The notes beneath the pieces are model-generated. The model worked only from the letters and a program-made list of their open reading frames with translations. It did not search any database and was not told the origin of the DNA. Shown here one piece after another: positions 9,005 to 16,085 of a stretch of DNA of 64,000 nt (the stretch's first letter is position 1; every line of letters starts with the position of its first letter). Position numbers and translations under genes: made by a program. Origin of the DNA: Alphaproteobacteria bacterium Ga0077535 (lineage in GTDB: Bacteria; Pseudomonadota; Alphaproteobacteria; Caulobacterales; Aquidulcibacteraceae); NCBI GenBank assembly GCA_001464425.1, contig LNEK01000012.1, positions 1 through 64,000 on the forward strand, in the 5' to 3' direction.

Positions 9005-9933
9005 TCAATCAGAGCGCAGCACTATCACGCCGTCGGCGCGCCGATCGGCGCTGACCCCGACATTGTTTTCCAACAATCCGAGAAACGCCTCAACGTCGTC
9101 CCCCGCCACGTATCCCGCGAGACGCACTTGCGCGGTCGCGGTGTCGGCAAACGCGAAGCGCACGCCCGAAAAGCGCGTCACCTCAGCCGCAGCTTCGCGC
9201 AAGGATTGGCCGTCGAGCGCCACCATGCGCTCGCGCCATACTAGCCGGCGATCCAGGGCGTCCCGCTCCAGAACTGAAACGGTTGGAGCGCCACCGGCCA
9301 GCTCGATCTCCTGATCGGCTGAAGCCGCCACGCTGCTGTCAGGGGAAAACAGCATCTCGCGCCGTGCTTCGACGCGTCCGCTTAGCACCGTGGTGATGGC
9401 CGCATCGGGTCCCAGTCGCACGACGAACGAGGTGCCGAGCACGCGGATCTCCCCGAACTTGGTCATCACGACGAAGGGCCGCGAGGCGTCGTGCGCAACA
9501 TTGAAAAGCGCCACGCCTTCTTCGAACCGCACGCGGCGTTCTCGATTGTGGTGCCGTCACTTAACCGCACTAAGCGCTCCTGTTCCGGCGCTGTGGCATA
9601 GACGGCGCCCGCCTCGTCTCGAAGTGGGCTGAGCGGTGAGATGACGAACAAGGCGAGAGCGGCCGCCGCCGAGAGCGCGGCGATCGCGATCGGCCGCACT
9701 GGGACCCTTGTTCTCCGATGGCCAATCTCGTGTCCGAGAGGTTCTGTCGTTAGGACGGCATCGATCTTGTCGGCTGTCGCCGAGACCGCGTCATAGGCGC
9801 GCTTGTGCGTTTCGTCCGCGGCAAGCCAAGCCTGGAACGCGTCGATGTCTTGGCGGCTGACGCGGGGCTCGTCCAAAACCACGAACCAATGCGCGGCCTC
9901 CAATTCGGCCTGTGTTGGCTCGCGGTGGGCCAT
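9005..9933 (-). pseudogene. FecR-type anti-sigma regulator, interrupted by a frameshift
   Basis: Inner-membrane sigma regulator that would pass the signal from the receptor STN domain to the FecI-type sigma factor. The N-terminal part (9466-9933) shows the cytoplasmic DUF4880 region, one membrane segment (AIAALSAAAALALFVIS) and the start of the FecR domain (VRLSDGTTIE). The rest (9005-9532) continues in another frame (VRFEEGVALFNVAHDASRPF onward to the STN-binding end). The junction is near 9530-9550, where a few bases appear to be missing. The remainder looks intact and under selection, so this is either a very recent mutation or a sequence error. It starts 11 bases after the sigma gene stop. 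Confidence 0.8.
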
Positions 9934-9944
9934 GGCAATCTGTC

Positions 9945-10463
9945 TTAAGGCGCCGAAGCGCCGCCGTCAGCGGCGGTCAGCCTGGCGTGACAAAAGGCGA
10001 TGGCCTTCAAGACGAGCCGCTGCACCTGACGCTCGCTCACGCCGAGCGCTGCAGCGACCTCGGCAGGCGGCAACAGTTCGACCCGGCGCATCAGCAGCGC
10101 CTTGCGCTCAAGTTCCGGCAGCGCCGCGATCGCAGCACGCACGGCTGCTGCCTCTTCAGCGGCAATGCAATGATCCTCGGCGCTGGGCGCGTGCGCAGCG
10201 GTCGGCACGAGATCAATGCTCGCGACGGCGCGATAGGGCGCTGCTTTTTGCCTTCGAAGTGCATCTACCGCCATGTTTTTGGCCGTCTGGAATAAGAACG
10301 CCCGAGGCGAAACGATCTGTCCGGCGTCAGCTGCGCACAGACGTACGAAACTGTCTTGTGCGATATCCTCTGCAGAGACTCTTGCGCCGAAGCGGCGCAG
10401 AAATCGCCTGAGGGCGCCAGCCTCGTTGTCGAATAGTCGCCTGAGTTCCGGTTCCCCCGTCAT
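9945..10463 (-). CDS. FecI-type ECF sigma factor
   Basis: Sigma-70 family factor of 172 residues with region 2 (GARVSAEDIAQDSFVRL, and FLFQTAKNMAVDALRRQ) and region 4 (LLPPAEVAAALGVSERQVQRLVLKA in part). Its place before fecR and the STN receptor identifies it as the FecI-like partner that would activate the receptor-isopeptidase operon when ligand binds outside. A 93-residue ORF ends ten bases upstream, so the sigma gene may share a promoter with that ORF in the controller-box region. Confidence 0.9.
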   Translation of the reverse strand: MTGEPELRRLFDNEAGALRRFLRRFGARVSAEDIAQDSFVRLCAADAGQIVSPRAFLFQTAKNMAVDALRRQKAAPYRAVASIDLVPTAAHAPSAEDHCIAAEEAAAVRAAIAALPELERKALLMRRVELLPPAEVAAALGVSERQVQRLVLKAIAFCHARLTAADGGASAP

Positions 10464-10473
10464 AGAACTTCAA

Positions 10474-10755
10474 TCAGCGTTTCGCGAAGCGCGCCGGCTC
10501 CGCAAACCAGAATTGACGCATTCGCCTGCGCGACGGCGTCTGACGAATTAACGAGCAATTTGCGAGTGCCGCCAAGTCCGCGGTGTCTAGTGTGTCAACG
10601 CAGCGCGCTACGACGGCTAAGCCACTTTGCGTTCTGAATGCGATGTCCAACGCATCGTCGCGCGCCCAGACAAGGGCGAGTGGCTTGACGCCCAATTCCG
10701 CTAGGGTTTCCTGAAGTCGTTCGGCTGATGCTGGTTGGCTTGTAACGACGCCCAT
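10474..10755 (-). CDS. Small protein of unknown function, first gene of the fecI operon
   Basis: A 93-residue ORF I do not recognise. It is soluble, without signal or membrane segment, and contains GVKPLALVWARDDALDIAFRT and an Arg-rich C-terminus. It stops ten bases before fecI and starts 30 bp from the inverted repeats at 10785-10812, so it would be the leading gene of the minus-strand operon and its promoter region overlaps the XRE operators. An AAGAG stretch just before the ATG is a weak ribosome binding site. It may be lineage-specific. Confidence 0.55.
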   Translation of the reverse strand: MGVVTSQPASAERLQETLAELGVKPLALVWARDDALDIAFRTQSGLAVVARCVDTLDTADLAALANCSLIRQTPSRRRMRQFWFAEPARFAKR

Positions 10756-10784
10756 CTGCTCTTGCCGAAGAACCCTGCAAAACA

Positions 10785-10812
10785 GGGACTATAGTCCCTG
10801 GTGACTATAGTC
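10785..10812. promoter_or_regulatory. Controller-box-like double operator, copy 1
   Basis: Two palindromes lie 16 bp apart centre to centre: GGGACTATAGTCCC at 10785-10798 and GACTATAGTC at 10803-10812. This is the layout of the paired operators of restriction-modification C proteins, whose boxes have the form GACT-AGTC. The TATAGT inside each palindrome can serve as a -10 element in either direction. The site lies between the divergent xre gene 1 and the 93-residue ORF/fecI operon, so it could control both. Confidence 0.75.
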
Positions 10813-10834
10813 GTCATCCCGTTTCTTCTGTTCG

Positions 10835-11047
10835 ATGGAGTGGGAGCGAATAGTTTGCGCGAATGTCCTGCGCCTGCGGGAAGCGCGAGGACTTACGCAA
10901 GAACAGCTTGCCGTGGATGCAGGATTGGACGTCACCTACTTACGCGAGATTGAGAAGGGCGAGGCAAATCCGACCGTCAAGAAGATCGCAGGTTTAGCGG
11001 AGGCGCTTGGCGTGTTGCCTGCCGAGTTCTTTGAACTCCCGAAGTAA
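10835..11047 (+). CDS. Small XRE-family regulator 1 (C-protein-like)
   Basis: A 70-residue protein made of a single helix-turn-helix domain (RLREARGLTQEQLAVDAGLD and following recognition helix YLREIEKGEANPT). This size and sequence match autoregulatory controller proteins of restriction-modification systems. It starts 22 bp after the double operator and has no obvious ribosome binding site, so translation may be nearly leaderless. No methylase or nuclease gene is adjacent. A paralogue with its own copy of the operator follows. Confidence 0.85.
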   Translation: MEWERIVCANVLRLREARGLTQEQLAVDAGLDVTYLREIEKGEANPTVKKIAGLAEALGVLPAEFFELPK

Positions 11048-11051
11048 ATAA

Positions 11052-11078
11052 GGACTATAGTCCCTGGTGACTATAAGC
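11052..11078. promoter_or_regulatory. Controller-box-like double operator, copy 2
   Basis: A 24-bp stretch (11052-11075) is identical to 10786-10809 in copy 1. It holds the full palindrome GGACTATAGTCC (11052-11063), while the second site, GACTATAAGC (11069-11078), has lost its right half. It ends 22 bp before the ATG of the second regulator, the same distance as copy 1 from its gene. The weaker second site suggests altered affinity or loss of one side of the switch. Confidence 0.75.
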
Positions 11079-11100
11079 CCTGTGAGATTGACTTCTGGTC

Positions 11101-11307
11101 ATGGACTGGAAGGCGCTCGTGGGCGCAAATATTCGGAAGCTGCGTGTTCGTAGAAAGCTGAGTCAAGAACAGCTTGCGCACGATTCTGAAATAGACCTCA
11201 CTTATCTGGGTGGAATTGAAAGAGGGAAGCGAAATCCCAGCTTACTGGTTTTGGTGCGCATTGCCGACCAATTGGGCGTACATCCCAGCAAGCTGTTGGC
11301 GGAATAA
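11101..11307 (+). CDS. Small XRE-family regulator 2 (C-protein-like)
   Basis: A 68-residue helix-turn-helix protein (KLRVRRKLSQEQLAHDSEID, then LTYLGGIERGKRNPS). It is a diverged paralogue of the regulator at 10835: the same start pattern (M-W/D-W-x-x-hydrophobic), the same length and the same operator upstream. The recognition helix region differs (LGGIERGKRNPS against LREIEKGEANPT), so the two may read the shared operator with different strength or partners. Its own operator copy has a degenerate right-hand site. Confidence 0.85.
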   Translation: MDWKALVGANIRKLRVRRKLSQEQLAHDSEIDLTYLGGIERGKRNPSLLVLVRIADQLGVHPSKLLAE

Positions 11308-11332
11308 GTTTGCACCCTAGCCTCAGGGATCG

Positions 11333-11347
11333 CAGCCCGACGGGCTG
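11333..11347 (+). terminator. Short hairpin after the XRE pair
   Basis: CAGCCC at 11333-11338 pairs with GGGCTG at 11342-11347 around a 3-nt loop, 26 bp after the second regulator stop. There is no clear U-run, so termination is possible but weak. The rest of 11308-11587 holds no gene I can support. Confidence 0.35.
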
Positions 11348-11587
11348 AGACGGCGCAGCCGGCTCAGCACGAAGCGCAAGAGCCCGGCGTGCCGAAGGCG
11401 CGCGAGGCCCTGAAATTCTCCCTCCAGGGCGCCAAGCACGTGACGGCTCGCCGTAGTAGAATGTCAGAGCGTTTCAGCGCCTTGGCCTGGTTGAGAGTGT
11501 CATGCTTTGGTCGATGGTTGAACCAACCTGCCAACGAAGTGCTGAGTGCGCTGCAGCTCGATCGGCTCGGTCATGGGATTGGCTCTG

Positions 11588-11980
11588 CTAATCGTGGCGC
11601 GCGCCGGGCTCGACGCTGATGCGCACGCGGGCGATCTCGGCCGTCGGGTCAGGCGCAAGTTCGACATGGACCGCGCTCGAAGAGCGGTCGCGCACCGAGA
11701 GCGGATCGTTCCAACCGCCTTCGGTCAGGCCGAGGCTCGCGCCATCGGCACCGAACGTCTCGACGTGCAGATGCGCATTGATGAGGCCGGCCCGGCCCGT
11801 TTCGCGGCGCGCCCAGCCATGAACATAAGCGCGCCCATCGGCGCGGCGCTCCAGATCAAAGCCGCGTAGAGCGACCTTGTGGCCGCTTATCAATTCGACA
11901 GCGGCCTCCGGCGCCGGCGATTGCGCGGCTGCCGAGCCTGCAACGAGCAGCGCAGTCAGAAAAAACGAAACTGCTTTCAT
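11588..11980 (-). CDS. Secreted protein of unknown function in the metal operon
   Basis: 130 residues starting at MKAVSFFLTALLVAG, a standard signal peptide with cleavage near AAAQ; I chose this start over one 14 codons upstream for that reason. The mature part has alternating hydrophobic/polar stretches suggesting a beta-sandwich (GYVH-like AYVHGWARRETGRAGLINAHLHVE). It has several His but no recognised metal motif. It is the last gene of the long minus-strand metal operon, 66 bp after the CopC-like gene. Role unknown. Confidence 0.7.
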   Translation of the reverse strand: MKAVSFFLTALLVAGSAAAQSPAPEAAVELISGHKVALRGFDLERRADGRAYVHGWARRETGRAGLINAHLHVETFGADGASLGLTEGGWNDPLSVRDRSSSAVHVELAPDPTAEIARVRISVEPGARHD

Positions 11981-12046
11981 GTGTGCTCCGGTGGTGAGGT
12001 GGACCAGCGGCGCCAACGCCATGCGTTAGCGCCGCCAGCCCGTCGT

Positions 12047-12400
12047 TTACTGGATGGTGAAGTGCAGCGTGCCTTCCATGGCGTGGCCGTCGCCGGTGGC
12101 GGTCCAGTGCACCTCGTAGGCGCCCGATCCGAGCGCCGGCAGCGGAATGGAATAGCTCACCGTCGCCGCGCTTGGCGCGGTGAACGTCAGCGGAATGGCG
12201 GTGTGCCCCGGTCCATGCAATTGGACGTGGGTCAGCACCACGGCGTGTTCGAACGTCAGCGACAGCGCCGATGGCGCAGCCGCAAGCACCGCATCGTCGG
12301 CCGGCGCCGATTGCACTTCGGCGTTGTCGCCGTGCGTCTCCTGGGCCAGCGCGGGCGTCGCGCAGAGCGCCAATGCGGCGGCGAGAATGAGTTGTTTCAT
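12047..12400 (-). CDS. CopC-domain periplasmic protein
   Basis: 117 residues. The start MKQLILAAALALCATPALAQ gives a clean signal peptide, and a purine-rich AAGGAGGAC precedes it. The mature domain matches the CopC/YobA fold: a His-containing start (QETHGDNAEV), SALSLTFEHAVVLTHVQL and a typical end (GAYEVHWTATGDGHAMEGTLHFTI). CopC proteins bind copper in the periplasm and often pair with CopD, which is not present here. His at mature position 3 rather than 1 means the usual N-terminal Cu(II) site is altered. It lies in an operon of efflux genes. Confidence 0.8.
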   Translation of the reverse strand: MKQLILAAALALCATPALAQETHGDNAEVQSAPADDAVLAAAPSALSLTFEHAVVLTHVQLHGPGHTAIPLTFTAPSAATVSYSIPLPALGSGAYEVHWTATGDGHAMEGTLHFTIQ

Positions 12401-12458
12401 GTATGTCCTCCTTGGTTGACCCAGCACCTGTGTTGAAGAATTTGAGGGGCGACGCTGC

Positions 12459-13088
12459 TTATGCATCGATCTCCCCGTAGTGATCGGACGCCACAGGCAG
12501 CACACCGGCAGGATCGGCGAGAGTGCCGTTCTCACGCATTTCGACATGCACATGGTTGGTGATGCCGCGCGGATAGCGCGCGCTCAGATCCTGGGCGCGT
12601 CCAATGGGAGCGCCGGCTTCCACTCTTGCGCCGAGTTCAACACTTGGGCCGACATAAAGCACGCGCACATCGCGCCCGGTTGCGGCGTCGGCAAGCTCGA
12701 CATAGCGGTAACGCTCATCGCCGCGATAGGCGAAGCCGATGCGCTCGACCACGCCGGAGATGGGCGCCCGCACGATCTCGCCGGGCTCGGCCACATAATC
12801 TGCGCCGCGATGACGTCGCGCACCCGCGGCGCGCGACGCGCCGTAGAAGCCCGCGCCGTAAGCGTCTTGGCCGCGCAGATCATGGCCTGTCGGATTGGCT
12901 ACATTGATCGGCGGCGCCGGCGCCTTGGTTGATGATCGCGCGATCTGCGTCTCTTGCGGTGTTGCAGAGACCGCGACGTCGGCGGCGACCGCGGCGCCGA
13001 CGCAGCCGGCCAAGGCGAACGCGGTCATAAAGGTTGCGGCCGCGCCCCGGGGGGGCGGGGAAAGTGACGCGGCCGCGCCGCCGGTCAT
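12459..13088 (-). CDS. M23-family metallopeptidase (LysM-less endopeptidase)
   Basis: 209 residues with an M23 peptidase domain: the zinc ligands HRGAD (about residues 93-97) and HVHVE near residue 178 correspond to the HxxxD and HxH motifs of peptidoglycan endopeptidases. A hydrophobic segment (TAFALAGCVGAAVAAD) near residue 22 should export or anchor it; the exact start is unsure. It follows the P1B-4 ATPase gene by 12 bp. An M23 protein in a metal operon is unusual; a role in cell wall remodelling when a large trans-envelope pump is built is only a guess. Confidence 0.8.
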   Translation of the reverse strand: MTGGAAASLSPPPRGAAATFMTAFALAGCVGAAVAADVAVSATPQETQIARSSTKAPAPPINVANPTGHDLRGQDAYGAGFYGASRAAGARRHRGADYVAEPGEIVRAPISGVVERIGFAYRGDERYRYVELADAATGRDVRVLYVGPSVELGARVEAGAPIGRAQDLSARYPRGITNHVHVEMRENGTLADPAGVLPVASDHYGEIDA

Positions 13089-13100
13089 GAGGGGATGTGC

Positions 13101-15500
13101 TCATGCGGCGGACTCCCGGTATGCGAGCAGCCGCAGCGCATTTGCTACCACGATGAGCGTCGAGCCCTCGTGGAAGATGATCGCCGCACCGATCTGCAGG
13201 CCAAAAATAGTGGACGGGATAAGGGCGGCGACCACGCCGAGGCTGACCCACAGATTCTGTTGAATGATGCGCGTGGTTTGACGGCTGAGACCGACCGCGA
13301 ACGGCAAGTGGCTCAGATCGTCGGCCATCAGCGCGACATCGGCCGTTTCAAGCGCGACGTCAGAACCCGCAGCCCCCATGGCGACGCCGACATTGGCGTT
13401 GGCGAGCGCCGGCGCATCGTTGACGCCGTCGCCGATCATGGCGACGCCGCCGGCTTCGGCCTTGAGCGTGTTGATGGCCGCAACCTTCTCGTCGGGCATG
13501 AGCGCGCCGAAGGCCTGATCGAGGCCAATGCTGGCGGCGACCGCGTCGGCGACGCGTTGATTGTCGCCGCTCAGCATGACGACGCGCTTGATGCCTAAGC
13601 GGCGCAAGTGCTGGACGGTGGCCTTCGCCGTCGCACGTTCTGTATCCATGACGCCGAGCGCGCCGAGGTAGCGGGCGCCACGGCGCACCACCATGACGGT
13701 GCGCCCCGACGATTCTAGATTGGTGACGATGAGCCGAAGTTCGTTCGGCATCGGCGCGGGGCCGGTCTCGAACAAACCAGGCTTGCCGATCTGGACGATG
13801 GCGCCGTCGATGCGGCCTTGGATGCCTTTGCCGGTAATGCTCTCTACCGCTTCTGCTCGCGGAATGGAGACATCGCCAACGCGCGCAGCGCCGTCACGCA
13901 CGATCGCGCCCGCGAGGGGATGATCGCTGCTGCGCTCGATCGCGACCGCGACGCTCAGCAATTCCTGCTCGGTGACGCCGAGGAGGGGCTTCACATCGGT
14001 GAGATAGGGCTTTCCTTCAGTCAACGTGCCGGTCTTGTCGAAGGCGATGGCGCTGACGTGGCCGAGCGCTTCGAGTGCGGCGCCACCCTTGACTAACACG
14101 CCGCCGCGCGCGGCGCGTGCGACCCCGCTCAACACCGCGCTCGGCACTGAAATCGCCAGCGCGCACGGGCTCGCGGCAACAAGCACCGCCATCGCGCGAT
14201 AAAAACTCGCCGCGAACGGCTCATCGATGACAACCCAGGCAAAGAGCAGCGCGCCCACAAGGACGAGGACGCACGGCACGAAGATGCGTTCGAACTTGTC
14301 GGTGAAGTTCTGCGTCGGGGAACGCTGCGATTCCGCTTCCGCCACCAGGGTGACGATACGCGCCAGCATGCTCTCAGTGGCAAGCCGGGCGACGCGCACA
14401 TCAAGCGCCCCCGCGCCGTTGATCGCGCCGGCGAAGACCCGGTGCTGCTCGGGCGCCTTCGAGAAATCAGGATAGGCGTCGGCGGTGGCGGCAGCTTGCT
14501 TTTCGACCGGTGCGCTCTCGCCGGTGATCGGCGCTTGGTTCACCGCGCTTGCGCCAGCGACCACCACGCCATCAGCGGGCAGGCGCTCGTTCGGCCAGAC
14601 CATGATGATGTCGCCGACCTTGAGATCGGCGACCGCGACCTCTTCGACCGCATCGCCGCGCCGCAATTGCGCGCGTTCGGGCGTGAGCTGCCCAAGCGCT
14701 TCGATCGCTTTCTTGGCGCGCCCCATCGCCCAATTCTCAAGCGCGTGACCTAAGCTGAAGAGAAAGAGCAGAAGCGCCCCTTCGGCCCAGGCGCCCAGCG
14801 CGCCCGCGCCGATCGCGGCGACGATCATCAAACTGTCGATGCGCAGGCGCCGGTGCCGGGCGTTGTCGATCGCCTCGCGCACCGTGTAATAGCCGCCAAG
14901 CAGATAAGCGATGAGATAGAAAATGAGGGGGGCGGTCTCAACGCCGCCGCGCTCAGCCAGCCAGCCAACGGCTAATGCAGCCCCGGAGCCTAAAGCGAAG
15001 ATGAGTTCGGAGCGCTCGCCGAAGGGGCCGCTATGCTCGTGTGAGTGTTCTTTTGCAGCAGCTGTTTCTCGTTCTGATCCTGGCGACTTCGCTGTAACCG
15101 ACTTGGCCAGCGTCTCGCCCATCAGGAGGTGAGGGTCGTAATCGACCAGCACGGAACTGACCGAGAGTTCGCTCACCAGCAAAACGCCGTTGCAGCTGCG
15201 TAAGCGCTTGGCCTCCTGCTTGGCGTTGGCGACATCGAGCCTGATGTGTTCGCGCTGACGGATGACCTGATTGGCCATTTGCGCGCCCAGCACATGAATG
15301 CGCTTCTTGTCTTCCTTGGCGGGGTCAAAATGGATGCAGACACGCAGCCCGGTTTCTGCTTCGCCTTCAACATGGGCTTGTTGGACCGCCGCCAATTTTT
15401 GCAGCCGGCGCGTCATCTCCACCGCACACGTGCGGCAGGCGGCTGCGTCTTCTGAGCGAAACAGCGCTTTAAGTTCGAGCTTGACCTTTGCCGGCTTCAT
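13101..15500 (-). CDS. P1B-4-type heavy metal translocating ATPase
   Basis: ATP-driven exporter of divalent metals (Zn, Cd, Co or similar). 799 residues. The N-terminal 150 residues have CRTCA and a His-rich HSHEHS stretch instead of a classical CxxC metal domain. The transmembrane metal motif is SPC (AASPCALAIS near residue 445), not CPC, the catalytic aspartate is in DKTGT near 487, and the last helix has HEGST. SPC with HEGST is the signature of the P1B-4 subgroup. It lies 15 bp after an AhpD-like gene in the czc operon. Confidence 0.9.
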   Translation of the reverse strand: MKPAKVKLELKALFRSEDAAACRTCAVEMTRRLQKLAAVQQAHVEGEAETGLRVCIHFDPAKEDKKRIHVLGAQMANQVIRQREHIRLDVANAKQEAKRLRSCNGVLLVSELSVSSVLVDYDPHLLMGETLAKSVTAKSPGSERETAAAKEHSHEHSGPFGERSELIFALGSGAALAVGWLAERGGVETAPLIFYLIAYLLGGYYTVREAIDNARHRRLRIDSLMIVAAIGAGALGAWAEGALLLFLFSLGHALENWAMGRAKKAIEALGQLTPERAQLRRGDAVEEVAVADLKVGDIIMVWPNERLPADGVVVAGASAVNQAPITGESAPVEKQAAATADAYPDFSKAPEQHRVFAGAINGAGALDVRVARLATESMLARIVTLVAEAESQRSPTQNFTDKFERIFVPCVLVLVGALLFAWVVIDEPFAASFYRAMAVLVAASPCALAISVPSAVLSGVARAARGGVLVKGGAALEALGHVSAIAFDKTGTLTEGKPYLTDVKPLLGVTEQELLSVAVAIERSSDHPLAGAIVRDGAARVGDVSIPRAEAVESITGKGIQGRIDGAIVQIGKPGLFETGPAPMPNELRLIVTNLESSGRTVMVVRRGARYLGALGVMDTERATAKATVQHLRRLGIKRVVMLSGDNQRVADAVAASIGLDQAFGALMPDEKVAAINTLKAEAGGVAMIGDGVNDAPALANANVGVAMGAAGSDVALETADVALMADDLSHLPFAVGLSRQTTRIIQQNLWVSLGVVAALIPSTIFGLQIGAAIIFHEGSTLIVVANALRLLAYRESAA

Positions 15501-15515
15501 GACCCGAGCGTCCTC

Positions 15516-16073
15516 TCAAGCCTGGGGCTGTTCTCGGCTGGCCCCGCCCGCCGCGTTTTCGATACGCGATGCGGTGTCGATTGCGTTCACGGTGGCCGCG
15601 ATGCGCAACGCCGCCAGCACGCGCTCGATCGTCACGCCGCGTTTGTGCAGTTCAGCCTCATGCACGTTGAGGCAGGCGCCGCAATTGCTCATGGCGGAGA
15701 TGGCGAAGGCCCAGAGCTCGAAATCGATCTTGTCGACATCGGTCTGCTGCAGCGCGGTCATGCTGAGATCGACGCGGGGCCCGCGATAATCGTGATTGCG
15801 CAAAAGATCGAGCGCGCCGTAATAGACCGTGTTCATCGCCATCAAGGTCGCCGCAAGTTTTGCCGCATGACGCGCCTTGTCCGATAAAGCTGAACCGGCG
15901 GCGCGCTCCATGTGCTGGATGAGAGCCCCGTTCTCGGTGGCGTAGGCGCACGCCAAGAGCGCGCCCCATTTCTGCTGCTCGCTGAGCAATCTCTCCGCCG
16001 CGATCGCGTCCAGATTGCGTTTCTGGTCCCAGGCATAATCGGGAAGGGCGTCGCGCAAGCTGTCGATGGACAT
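15516..16073 (-). CDS. AhpD-like carboxymuconolactone decarboxylase family protein
   Basis: 185-residue all-helical protein with the redox motif CGAC followed by a His (SNCGACLNVHE near residues 129-139), as in AhpD alkylhydroperoxidases. AhpD reduces peroxides with reducing power from a thiol partner. The partner AhpC is not in the window. It is placed between czcA and the P1B-4 ATPase gene, so it probably protects against peroxide stress caused by metals. Confidence 0.85.
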   Translation of the reverse strand: MSIDSLRDALPDYAWDQKRNLDAIAAERLLSEQQKWGALLACAYATENGALIQHMERAAGSALSDKARHAAKLAATLMAMNTVYYGALDLLRNHDYRGPRVDLSMTALQQTDVDKIDFELWAFAISAMSNCGACLNVHEAELHKRGVTIERVLAALRIAATVNAIDTASRIENAAGGASREQPQA

Positions 16074-16085
16074 TGGGTCTCTCCC

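Noticed and set aside
10785-11307. Restriction-modification system
   Set aside because: Only the controller-like regulators and operators are present; no methylase or nuclease motif in either direction within this window.
11389-11619. 76-residue plus-strand ORF
   Set aside because: Arg-rich, overlaps the 3' end of a secreted protein gene on the other strand, no ribosome binding site, composition like a GC-rich shadow frame.
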